From the NCBI GenBank assembly GCA_046590575.1, contig JBKJUS010000023.1:1-26277 (forward strand): DNA of 26,277 bases. Direction: 5' to 3'. A program made the position numbers and the translations under genes. Below, one piece after another: positions 1-8,500 of the stretch (its first letter is position 1; the number at the start of each line of letters is the position of its first letter). This DNA is from DATLNF01 sp046590575. GTDB taxonomy: Bacteria > Actinomycetota > Actinomycetes > BP-191. The notes under the pieces were generated by a model. That model had not been told where the DNA came from. It saw nothing but the letters and a program-made list of their open reading frames with translations, and did not search any database.

Positions 1-449
1 TACAGCTGCGCGGCATCATCGACCGGCTCGACGTCACTGCCGACGGCGGCCTCATCGTGAGCGACTACAAGACCGGCCGTTCGCCTGGTCCGGGCTTCGA
101 GGAGTCGGCCTTCTTCGGTCTGAAGTTCTACGCCCTGCTGCTCTGGCGTACCCGCGGCGTCATCCCACGGCAGCTGCGGCTCATCTACCTCGGCGACGGG
201 GTCGTGCTTCCCTACGAGCCGGACGAGGCGCAGCTACGCGGGTTCGAGCGCATGGTCGCAGCTCTCTGGAATGCCATCCGCACAGCGACCGAGCGAGGTG
301 ATTGGCGGCCCCGGCGGTCGAAGCTGTGCGACTGGTGCGACTTCCAGTCGCTCTGCCCGGAGTTCGGCGGCACGCTGCCTCCGCTTCCCCTGGCGGACAC
401 TTCGCCGCGCTCCACGGTTTCCGTCGACGACATGACCGAGCGGATCTAA
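1..449 (+). CDS. RecB-family PD-(D/E)XK nuclease with C-terminal Fe-S Cys cluster, 5'-truncated
   Basis: Only the C-terminal ~149 residues are present; the reading frame is open to the left edge (first full codon at 3), so the gene starts outside the window. The opening residues read GIIDRLD, then VSDYKTG, which are nuclease motifs II and III of the RecB/Cas4-like PD-(D/E)XK fold (catalytic Asp and Lys). Near the C-terminus three cysteines in KLCDWC....LCPEF (about 321-360) match the Fe-S staple of the actinobacterial single-domain RecB-like family; the partner first Cys would lie upstream. Expected role is ssDNA/dsDNA exonuclease in DNA repair. One oddity: the family's QhXXY motif reads GLKFY here (117-131), with Gly where Gln is expected. 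The stop codon overlaps the next start (TAATG), implying translational coupling to the ABC ATPase. Confidence 0.85.
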   Translation, partial: QLRGIIDRLDVTADGGLIVSDYKTGRSPGPGFEESAFFGLKFYALLLWRTRGVIPRQLRLIYLGDGVVLPYEPDEAQLRGFERMVAALWNAIRTATERGDWRPRRSKLCDWCDFQSLCPEFGGTLPPLPLADTSPRSTVSVDDMTERI

Positions 450-1195
450 TGGTGACCACGACCTCGACGACGTTGGCCGCCGCGCGCGCGGTCGGCGCCA
501 CCAAGGTGTACGGCACCGGCGACACGTCGGTCACCGCCCTCGACGATGTCTCCGTCGACTTCCTGGCCGGCCAGTTCACCGCGATCATGGGTCCATCGGG
601 CTCCGGCAAGTCGACGCTGCTGCACTGTCTAGCCGGCCTCGACACGCTCACGTCCGGCCAGGTGTTCTTGGGCGACACCGACCTGAGCTCACTCGACGAC
701 CGGCGGCTGGCCGTGCTCCGGCGCGACCAGATCGGCTTCGTCTTCCAGGCCTTCAACCTGGTACCCACACTCTCCGCGCTCGAGAACATCACCCTGCCCG
801 GGCGCCTAGCCGGCCGCGCGCCCGACCAGGCGTGGCTCGACGAGGTCATCACGACCGTCGGGCTGCGCGACCGGCTGTCGCACCGGCCGAGCGAGCTCTC
901 GGGTGGTCAGCAGCAGCGGGTCGCGGTGGCCCGAGCGCTCGCGGCAAGGCCGACGGTCATCGTCGCCGACGAGCCCACCGGAAACCTCGACTCCCGGGCC
1001 GGCGGGGAGATCCTCGGCTTCATGCGCTCCGCTGTAGACAAGCTTGCGCAGACCGTCGTCATGGTCACCCATGACCCCGTCGCAGCGAGCTACTCCCAAC
1101 GCGTGGTGTTCCTCGCCGACGGACGGGCCATCGACGAGCTCGCGAACCCGACCGCGAGGACGGTGCTCGACAAGCTGAAGAAGCTCGGCGGCTAG
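449..1195 (+). CDS. ABC transporter ATP-binding protein, MacB/LolD type
   Basis: 248-aa ATPase of the MacB/LolD/FtsE family. Walker A GPSGSGKS is at residues 48-55, Q-loop Gln100 (FVFQAFNL), signature LSGGQ 150-154, Walker B VIVADEP 170-176 followed by the TGNLD D-loop, and H-loop His208. The length and the IGFVFQAFNL context are typical of ATPases that work with FtsX/MacB-like permeases by mechanotransmission rather than classical substrate import. The ATG at 449 overlaps the TAA of the nuclease gene by one base and agrees with the family N-terminus; longer in-frame extension runs through the nuclease gene and is not credible. The permease follows after 6 bp, so the two form one transporter. 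The substrate (lipid, lipoprotein or peptide) cannot be read from the sequence. Confidence 0.93.
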   Translation: MVTTTSTTLAAARAVGATKVYGTGDTSVTALDDVSVDFLAGQFTAIMGPSGSGKSTLLHCLAGLDTLTSGQVFLGDTDLSSLDDRRLAVLRRDQIGFVFQAFNLVPTLSALENITLPGRLAGRAPDQAWLDEVITTVGLRDRLSHRPSELSGGQQQRVAVARALAARPTVIVADEPTGNLDSRAGGEILGFMRSAVDKLAQTVVMVTHDPVAASYSQRVVFLADGRAIDELANPTARTVLDKLKKLGG

Positions 1196-1201
1196 CCGCC
1201 C

Positions 1202-3748
1202 GTGCTGCAGATCACGCTCGCGTCGCTACGGGGTCATCTTCGACGCCTGCTGAGCACCTCGCTCGCCGTGCTGATCGGGATTGCCTTCCTCGCCGGCACT
1301 CTGGTGCTCACGGACACGATCGAGCGCACGTTCGACGCCCTCTTCGCTGACGTCAACGCCGGCACGGACGCGTACGTCCGCCGCGAGGCGACTTTCGCCA
1401 GCGAGTTCGGCGCGCGCCCCCGGGTCCAAGCCGCTCTGATCGCGACGGTTGCCGCGGTCGACGGCGTACGCGCCGCCGAGGGCAACATTCAGGGCTACAC
1501 CCAGATTGTCGGCGCCGACGGCGAGGTGCTCGGCAACCCCGGCCGCGGCGCCCCGACCTTTGGCGGCAACTGGCAGCGTGAGCCCGCGCTCAATCCTTTC
1601 CGGCTGATCGCCGGCCGGCCGCCCAGCGCCGAGGGCGAGGTCGTCATCGACAAACGGTCCGCCGACCTTGGCAAGCTTTCGGTCGGGGCGCGGACCCGGG
1701 TGCTGGCGCTGGGTCCGCCGTACGCCGTCACGGTCGTCGGCATCGCGAAGTTCGGCGAGGCCGACAGCCCGCTCGGCGCGTCGTACGCGCTGTTCACCGA
1801 CGAGGTCGCTCAGCGCCTCGTCGGTGAACCGGGCCGCTACGACGCGGTCGTGGCAGTTGCCGAGCAAGGCGTGACGGAGGAGTCGCTGCAGGGGCGGATC
1901 GCCGCGGTCGTCCCGAATGACGTCGAGGTGCTGACCGGCACGGAGATCACCGCCGAGGACCAGAACGAGCTCGCCAGCTTCCTGACCTTCTTCTCCACGT
2001 TCCTGCTCACCTTCGCTGCGATCGCGCTGTTCGTGAGCTGCTTCATCATCTTCAACACCTTCTCGATCATCGTGGCGCAGCGGACCCGCGAGATGGCGCT
2101 GTTGCGCGCGCTCGGGGCGACCCAGCGCCAAGTGCTGTGGTCGTTGCTCGCCGAGTCGGCCGTCATCGGGCTCACCGCATCGGTGCTCGGTCTTGTCGCC
2201 GGCATCGGCGTCTCCGGCTTGCTCAAGGGGCTGCTGTCCGCACTGGGCATCGACATCCCGGCCGGCGGCACCGTCGTCACCCGGAACACCGTTGTCGTCT
2301 CGCTGGTCACCGGCCTCGTCGTCACGATGGTCTCGGCCTACCTGCCTGCTCGCCGTGGGGCGCGGGTGCCCCCCATCGCCGCCCTACGCGATGTTGCGGT
2401 CGAGAGCAGCGGTCGGTCCCGCCGCCGCGTGGCCATCGGCACGGTCCTCGCTGTAGTCGGCGCCGTGTTGCTGAGCATCGGCCTCACCGGCGCGACGGCT
2501 CAGCCCATCGCGTTGGTGGGTCTCGGCGCCCTCGTGATATTCCTTGGCGTCGCCGTACTCGGGCCGGTGATCGCTCGACCTGCGAGCCGCATCCTCGGTG
2601 CGCTGCTGCCGCGCATCCAGGGCGTCGCGGGGACGTTGGCCCGGGAGAATGCCATGCGCAACCCCCGGCGCACTGCGGCTACCGCGTCAGCGCTGATGAT
2701 CGGCGTCGCGCTGGTCGCCTTCATCACGATCTTCGCCTCGTCCTTCAAAGCCTCCGTCAACGAGTCGATCGACAAGGCGTTCACTGGCGACTTCGTGGCC
2801 GACTCCGCACTCTTCGGCTTTGGCGGGCTGAGCCCGGAGTTCGCAGCCCGGCTCAACACCATCCCGCAGGTGGAGGTCGCTACCGGGCTGCGGTTGGGAT
2901 TCGTGCAGATCAACGGCGGCGACGCTGCCCTGCTCGCCGTCGACCCAGAGACCTACCCCAAGGTGGTCGACCTCGACATCGCCCAGGGCGCGCTGGATGA
3001 CCTGGGCACCGACGGGGTTGCCGTGTCGGAGTCGGAAGCAGAAGACGAGGAGCTAGCCATCGGTGACCCGATTCGGCTCACCTTCGCCGAAAGCGGTCCG
3101 GCCGATTTCGTCGTACGCGCCATCTACACCGCGGGCGACGCCACCCAACCCGCCGACCACGTGGTGAGCATCGCCGCTTATGCCCAGCGCGTGCCCGCGC
3201 AGTTCGACCTGCAGGTCTTCATCAACATCGCAGACGGTGTGTCGGTCGTCGAAGCCCGCGCCGCCATCGAGAGAGTGCTCGTCGACTTCCCCAACGCCGA
3301 ACTGCAGGATCAGACCGAGTTCAAGGCGGCGCAGAGCGCACAGATCAATCAGCTCCTCAACCTGATCTACGCGCTGCTCGGCCTAGCCGTGATCATCGCG
3401 CTGCTCGGCATCGCCAACACCCTCGCGCTGTCGGTCTTCGAGCGCACCCGCGAGCTCGGCCTGCTCCGCGCGGTCGGCATGACCCGGCGCCAGGTACGCC
3501 GGATGATCCGCGGCGAGTCAGTGATCATCGCGCTGCTCGGCACCGCGCTGGGTCTGGCAATCGGCCTCTTCTTCGGCTGGGCACTTGTCCGAGCAGCACG
3601 GGAAGACGGCATCTCCACGTTCCGAGTGCCGATCGGCCAGCTCGCGCTCGTCACCGTCATCGCCGCCCTCGCCGGTGTGGTGGCGGCTGTCCGTCCGGCC
3701 CGCCGAGCTGCCCGACTCGACGTACTAGCCGCCATCGCCACCGACTAG
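1202..3748 (+). CDS. ABC transporter permease, FtsX/MacB-like, duplicated
   Basis: 848-aa inner-membrane permease starting at GTG 1202, 6 bp after the ATPase stop. It has the duplicated actinobacterial FtsX architecture: an N-terminal membrane segment (residues ~20-38), an extracytoplasmic MacB_PCD-like domain (~40-250), a first FtsX block with several membrane segments (~255-400) containing QRTREMALLRALGATQRQV, more membrane segments (~405-460), a second periplasmic-type domain (~495-710) and a second FtsX block (~713-848) with ERTRELGLLRAVGMTRRQV. The two coupling-helix motifs (REMALLRALGA and RELGLLRAVGM) are conserved contacts with the ATPase. Such transporters move lipids, lipoproteins, peptides or antibiotics at the cell surface; none is specified here. 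Codon use is uniform with its neighbours and the frame is intact. Confidence 0.92.
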   Translation: MLQITLASLRGHLRRLLSTSLAVLIGIAFLAGTLVLTDTIERTFDALFADVNAGTDAYVRREATFASEFGARPRVQAALIATVAAVDGVRAAEGNIQGYTQIVGADGEVLGNPGRGAPTFGGNWQREPALNPFRLIAGRPPSAEGEVVIDKRSADLGKLSVGARTRVLALGPPYAVTVVGIAKFGEADSPLGASYALFTDEVAQRLVGEPGRYDAVVAVAEQGVTEESLQGRIAAVVPNDVEVLTGTEITAEDQNELASFLTFFSTFLLTFAAIALFVSCFIIFNTFSIIVAQRTREMALLRALGATQRQVLWSLLAESAVIGLTASVLGLVAGIGVSGLLKGLLSALGIDIPAGGTVVTRNTVVVSLVTGLVVTMVSAYLPARRGARVPPIAALRDVAVESSGRSRRRVAIGTVLAVVGAVLLSIGLTGATAQPIALVGLGALVIFLGVAVLGPVIARPASRILGALLPRIQGVAGTLARENAMRNPRRTAATASALMIGVALVAFITIFASSFKASVNESIDKAFTGDFVADSALFGFGGLSPEFAARLNTIPQVEVATGLRLGFVQINGGDAALLAVDPETYPKVVDLDIAQGALDDLGTDGVAVSESEAEDEELAIGDPIRLTFAESGPADFVVRAIYTAGDATQPADHVVSIAAYAQRVPAQFDLQVFINIADGVSVVEARAAIERVLVDFPNAELQDQTEFKAAQSAQINQLLNLIYALLGLAVIIALLGIANTLALSVFERTRELGLLRAVGMTRRQVRRMIRGESVIIALLGTALGLAIGLFFGWALVRAAREDGISTFRVPIGQLALVTVIAALAGVVAAVRPARRAARLDVLAAIATD

Positions 3749-3757
3749 AACACGGCC

Positions 3758-3763
3758 TATCCT
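3758..3763 (+). promoter_or_regulatory. candidate -10 element (TATCCT) upstream of the aldolase gene
   Basis: TATCCT fits the actinobacterial TANNNT -10 pattern and lies in the 62-bp gap between the permease and aldolase genes. A transcript starting about 7 nt downstream would carry a ~40-nt leader including a GGAG ribosome-binding site at 3801-3804. No clear -35 hexamer is visible. Pattern match only. Confidence 0.3.
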
Positions 3764-3810
3764 GGTCGTGACGTCCGCCTTATCACGCCGCCGAACATCT
3801 GGAGCCTGCC

Positions 3811-4593
3811 GTGCCCGCGATGCCGTCCGCGAAGACCGACCTCGTCTACCGGATCCCCCCGACCTTCGACTCGGTGGAGGATGAGCGGCTCCACCGCAAG
3901 CAGCGGCTCGCGGCCGGCTTTCGGCTCTTCTCGAAGTTCGGCTTCGAGGAGGGAATCGCCGGCCACATCACGGCGCGCGACCCTGAGTGGGCGGACGCAT
4001 TCTGGGTCAATCCCTTCGCCATGCCGTTCGCGCACGTGCGAGTGAGTGACCTGATCCTGGTCAACCACTCCGGCGAGGTGGTCGAGGGCAAGCACCCGGT
4101 CAACGCCGCAGCGTTCGCGATCCACTCGCAGATTCACCAGGCCCGGCCCGATGCCGTGGCTGCCGCGCACTCGCACTCACTGCACGGCAAGGCGTTCTCG
4201 TCCCTTGGTCGGCTGCTCGACCCGATCACCCAGGATGTGACGGCTTTCTACGGCGACCACGGTCTCTTCGACGACTACACCGGCGTGGTGCTCGACCCGG
4301 AGGAAGGCAAGCGCATCGCTCATGCGCTGGGCGACAACAAGGCCGCGATCCTCCGCAACCACGGCCTGCTCACTGTCGGCACGTCAGTGGACACCGCGGT
4401 GTGGTGGTTCATCACGATGGAGCGGTCCTGCCAGGCCCAGCTGCTCGCCTCAGCGGCCGGCACCCCGATCCTCATTGAACACGAGATGGCCGAGCTGACC
4501 AGCAAGCAGGTCGGTAGCGAGTTCGCCGGCTGGCTGTCGTTTCAGCCGCTCTTCGACAAGATCGTCCGCGAGCAGCCCGACCTCCTCGACTGA
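3811..4593 (+). CDS. class II aldolase/adducin family protein
   Basis: 260-aa zinc-dependent class II aldolase/adducin-domain protein. The N-terminal GIAGHITARDP segment (residues 48-58) is the family's phosphate/glycine-rich loop, HSH at 120-122 and the NHG His184 are the probable Zn2+ ligands, and length is normal for stand-alone members. GTG 3811 is chosen because GGAG (3801-3804) sits 6 nt upstream; ATG 3820 is the alternative. The long N-terminal region before the domain resembles the adducin-like subgroup rather than short fuculose-phosphate aldolases or ribulose-phosphate epimerases, so the substrate is not assignable. It stands alone on its strand between the ABC exporter and the convergent HAD gene, so context gives no pathway. 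Confidence 0.88.
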   Translation: MPAMPSAKTDLVYRIPPTFDSVEDERLHRKQRLAAGFRLFSKFGFEEGIAGHITARDPEWADAFWVNPFAMPFAHVRVSDLILVNHSGEVVEGKHPVNAAAFAIHSQIHQARPDAVAAAHSHSLHGKAFSSLGRLLDPITQDVTAFYGDHGLFDDYTGVVLDPEEGKRIAHALGDNKAAILRNHGLLTVGTSVDTAVWWFITMERSCQAQLLASAAGTPILIEHEMAELTSKQVGSEFAGWLSFQPLFDKIVREQPDLLD

Positions 4594-4637
4594 CTTTCGT
4601 CGTCCCACGGACGAGGAATGTGGACAAGCCGCCGTAT

Positions 4638-4687
4638 GCGGACTCCGAAAGTCCGCGGCGCGCTCACTGCGGACCTTAAGCGTCCGC
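4638..4687. terminator. two adjacent hairpins at the convergent aldolase/HAD junction
   Basis: Hairpin 1 is GCGGACT (4638-4644), loop CCGAA, AGTCCGC (4650-4656): a perfect 7-bp stem. Hairpin 2 is GCGGAC (4669-4674), loop CTTAAGC, GTCCGC (4682-4687): a perfect 6-bp stem with nearly the same sequence. The HAD stop codon (TAA on the minus strand, 4676-4678) lies in the loop of hairpin 2. The shared arms also allow arm 1 to pair with the far arm of hairpin 2. There is no T-tract, as is usual in high-GC actinobacteria. Likely bidirectional termination between converging genes; function is inferred. Confidence 0.5.
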
Positions 4688-5383
4688 GGAACGCCCGCGG
4701 GGCCACACTTCCGGCAAAAACAAGGCGTCGAGGTCGACCTCGCGCAACGTCCGGATGATCGCGAGCCGGGCTGCCGGTGCGATGACGTGCAGCTCCGGTA
4801 CGGCGACGCACACGGCGCCGGCGGCCAGCGCGGACTGCACCCCTGCCGCCGAATCTTCGAAGACCACGCAGCACCGAGGGTCGACACCCAGCAAAGCGGC
4901 GGCCCGCTGGTAGGGCTCAGGGTCGGGCTTGGCGTGGATTACCTCGTCGCCGGCCAGCGTCACAGCAAATCGTGACACGCCGAGCGTCTCGAGCGCCGCG
5001 TCGACGAGGACGCGGTACGACGACGACACCAGCGCCAACGGCACTCCGCGATCGGCCAGCTCATCGAGCAGGTCACGAGCGCCGGGCTGTAGGGGAAGGT
5101 TGTTATGGAAGAGCTCGACCATCCGCGTCAGCAGGAAGTCGGCGACCTCGTCGTACGGCGCACTCGACCTCGCGAAGCGCAGCATGATCGGCACAGCAGT
5201 GTCGAGCCGATGTCCCATGCAGGCGGCCTTCGCGGCATCGGACCACCGCACGTCGCCCAGCCGAGCGAACAGCTCGGTCTCCGCGATGGTCCACAGCGGC
5301 TCCGAGTCGACCAGCAGTCCGTCCATATCGAACAGCGCAGCCGCTACCTGACCCTGACATCGCTGGACAAGCGGCAGCATCAC
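4676..5383 (-). CDS. HAD-superfamily hydrolase (subfamily IA, phosphatase/phosphomutase-like)
   Basis: 235-aa HAD phosphatase. Motif I is LFDMDGLLVDSEP with Asp19 (nucleophile) and Asp21 (acid/base), motif II is Ser120 in LALVSSS, motif III Lys152 in HAKPDP, and motif IV Glu176-Asp177 in VVFEDSAAGV. The helical cap between motifs I and II is of the C1 type, as in beta-phosphoglucomutase and phosphoglycolate phosphatase relatives; the HAKPDPEPY and FEDSAAG signatures are typical of this sugar-phosphate group, but the actual substrate cannot be assigned. Start is GTG 5383 or ATG 5380; no strong ribosome-binding site separates them. It lies about 120 bp downstream of metH on the same strand, with a long inverted repeat between. 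A HAD gene beside metH is, from memory, recurrent in actinobacteria. Confidence 0.9.
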   Translation of the reverse strand: MMLPLVQRCQGQVAAALFDMDGLLVDSEPLWTIAETELFARLGDVRWSDAAKAACMGHRLDTAVPIMLRFARSSAPYDEVADFLLTRMVELFHNNLPLQPGARDLLDELADRGVPLALVSSSYRVLVDAALETLGVSRFAVTLAGDEVIHAKPDPEPYQRAAALLGVDPRCCVVFEDSAAGVQSALAAGAVCVAVPELHVIAPAARLAIIRTLREVDLDALFLPEVWPRGRSADA

Positions 5384-5408
5384 CCCGTCACCAGGGCCTC
5401 GGCCGGCC

Positions 5409-5478
5409 GACCGTCCGGTGTTTCCCGCAAGGAAAGCCCGAACGATCGACGTTGACGCGCGGGAAACGCCGGACGGTC
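5409..5478. terminator. long inverted repeat (20-bp arms) between metH and the HAD gene
   Basis: Arms 5409-5428 and 5459-5478 are reverse complements over 20 positions with one mismatch, a T that would form a G-U wobble on the plus-strand transcript; the loop is 30 nt (5429-5458) and contains a smaller AACG/CGTT hairpin. It starts about 25 bp beyond the metH stop, so a terminator or 3'-end stabilising stem for metH is the simplest reading. Because the HAD gene follows on the same strand, it could also act as a partial terminator or leader structure. No T-tract follows the stem in either direction. Confidence 0.55.
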
Positions 5479-5503
5479 CGGAGGGATGGCGTGAGGTCGA
5501 GGG

Positions 5504-8500
5504 TCACCGGGCAGCGAAGTACTTGGCCTCGGGGTGGTGCACGATGACCGCCGAGGTTGACTGCTCGGGCTCGAGCTGGTACTCCTCCGACAGCTCTACG
5601 CCGATGCGCGACCATTCGAGCAGCTCGGCCACCTTGGCCTGCTCCTCGAGGTCGGGGCAGGCGGGGTAGCCGAAGGAGTAGCGCGACCCGCGGTACGCCT
5701 GCTTGGAGAGCATCAAGGCGAGGTTCCCCGAGTCCTCGCCGGCGAAGCCGAGTTCCTCACGGACCCGCGCATGCCAGTGCTCCGCCAGCGCTTCGGTGAG
5801 CTGCACCGACAGTCCGTGCAGCTCGAGATAGTCACGGTAGGCGTTGCGGGCGAAGAGCTCTCCCGCCACCTCCGAGACTCGCCTGCCCATCGTCACCACG
5901 TGGAAGGCGACGACGTCGACCTCACCGGAGTCCTCTGATCGGAAGAAGTCGGCCAAGCAGAGCCGCCGCTCGCGGCGCTGCCGAGGGAAGGTGAACCGCA
6001 GCCGCTCGCTGCCGTCCTCATGCAGGACGATGAGGTCCTCGCCCTTGCTGACACACGGGAAGTACCCGTAGGCGACGGCCGCCTCGAGGGTGCCTTCGGC
6101 CTGCACCTGGGCCAGCAGCGCCCGCAGCCTCGGCCGGCCCTCCGTCTCGACCAGGTCGTCGTAGGAGAGACCACTTCCACCGCGGGAACCGCGCAGGCCC
6201 CACTGCCCCATGAAGAGCGCCCGCTCGTCGAGCCAGCTGGCGTAGTCGGCGAGGGCGATGCCCTTGACGACGCGCGGCCCCCAGAACGGCGGGGCCGGTA
6301 CGACGTTGTCGGTCGCGACGTCCGAGCGGGCCGGCAGCGACGACTCGTCGACCTCGGGCAGCTGCCGGGCCCGCGAACGCCGGGCGAGTCGCTCGGCACG
6401 ATCGGCGACAGCTGCGTCGTCGACGGGCGACGTGGGAGTCGCTGCACCGGGCACGGAACCGCGTCGCGCCGTCATCAGTGCATCCATCAACCGCAGCCCC
6501 TCAAAAGCGTCGCGCGCGTAGCGCACGTCGCCGTCGTACACCTCGGCGAGATCTCCCTCCACGTAACCGCGGGTCAGCGCGGCACCGCCGAGGATGACGG
6601 GGAATCGATGGGCGATCCCTCGGGAATTCATCTCCTGGAGGTTCTCCTTCATGATCACGGTGCTCTTGACGAGCAGCCCGCTCATGCCGATCACATCCGC
6701 CGAGTGCTCTTCGGCGGATTCGACGATGGCCGAGATGGGTTGCTTGATGCCGAGGTTGACGACGGTGTATCCGTTGTTGCTCAGGATGATGTCGACAAGG
6801 TTCTTGCCGATGTCGTGCACGTCGCCCTTGACGGTCGCCAACACGATCGTGCCCTTGCCGTCGGTGTCGGCCTTCTCCATGAACGGCTCGAGGTGCGCGA
6901 CAGCAGACTTCATCACCTCCGCCGACTGCAGCACGAACGGCAGCTGCATCTCACCGGATCCGAACAGATCGCCGACAACCTTCATGCCACCGAGCAGCGT
7001 GTCGTTGATGATCTCCAACGGCGGACGGGTCACCATCGCCTCGTCGAGGTCGGCCTCAAGGCCGTTGCGCTCGCCGTCGATGATCCGCCGCTCGAGACGC
7101 TCGGACAGCGGGAGCAGCGCGAGCTCCTCGGCGCGGGACAGGCCGCTCGATGAGGCCTCGACGTTCTCGAAGAGGTCGAGGAACCTGGTCAGCGGGTCGT
7201 ATGCTGCGGCGCCGGTCGCCGGGTCGGCGGCCCGCCGCCGGTCATAGACCAGATCGAGCGCGACCTCACGCTGCTCGTCCGGGATGCGCGACATCGGCAG
7301 GATCTTCGCCGCGTGCACGATCGCCGAGTCGAGCCCGGCCTTGACGCACTCGGCGAGGAAGACGGAGTTGAGGACGACGCGCGCGACCGGCTTGAGCCCG
7401 AACGAGATGTTGGACAGACCGAGGATCGTCTGTACGGCGGGGTGCCGACGTTTGAGCTCGCGGATCGCCTCGATGGTGGCAGCGCCGTCACCACGCGACT
7501 CCTCTTGCCCGGTGCCCAGGGTGAAGGTGAGGGTGTCGACGAGGATGTCGCTCTCCTGCATGCCCCACGTCGTGGTCAGCACGTCGATCAGCCGTTCGGC
7601 GACGCGGACCTTCCACTCGACGCTGCGGGCCTGACCCTCCTCGTCAATGCAGAGCGCGACAACGGCGGCGCCGTGCTCCGCCACGATCGGCATGACGCGG
7701 CCGAAGCGTGACTCCGGCCCGACGCCATCCTCGAAGTTGACGCTGTTGACGACCGCCCGACCGCCGATGCGCTCGAGGCCCGCCTCGATCACCTGCGGCT
7801 CGGTCGAGTCGAGCATGATCGGCAGCGTGCTGGCAGTCGCAAAGCGGTTGATCGCCTCGGCCATGTCGAGGGTCCCGTCACGACCGACGTAGTCGACGCA
7901 CACGTCGATGAAGTGAGCCCCCTCCCGAGTCTGGTCGCGGGCGATCTCGACGCAGTCGTCCCACCGACCGCTCAGCATGGCGTCGCGGAACGCCTTCGAA
8001 CCGTTGGTGTTGGTGCGTTCGCCGACCATGAGCACCGAGCTGTCCTGACGGAAGGGCACGTGCTGGTAGAGACTCGCTGCCCCCGGCTCAGGCACCGGAC
8101 GACGTCGAACCAGCTCGCGGCCGCGCACCCGGTCGACAACCTGGCGCAGGTGTTCAGGCGTCGTGCCACAACAGCCGCCGACGAGGGCGATGCCGTGTTC
8201 GCGGGTAAACCCCTCCAGCGCGTCGGCTAGCTCGTCCGGGGTGAGCGGGTACGACGCGCCGTGCGGACCGAGCTCGGGCAGACCGGCGTTGGGCATGACC
8301 GACAGCCCGACCCGCGCATGCTTCGCGAGGTAACGCAGATGCTCGCCCATCTCGGCGGGGCCAGTTGCGCAGTTGAGCCCGATGAGGTCGATCTGCAGTG
8401 GCTCGAGCGCGTTGAGCGCGGCGCCGATCTCGGTGCCGAGCAGCATCGTGCCGGTGGTCTCCACCGTCACCTGCGCGAGCAGCGGCACCACCCGCCCGGC

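Noticed and set aside
1..449. Cas4-like nuclease of a CRISPR or defence system
   Set aside because: Motifs and Cys cluster are shared with Cas4, but the length of C-terminal sequence, the actinobacterial housekeeping context and the absence of cas genes favour the ordinary RecB-like family.
6020..7153. Long plus-strand open frame within metH
   Set aside because: It is antisense to the conserved MetH frame, has no recognisable motif and reflects high GC codon bias.
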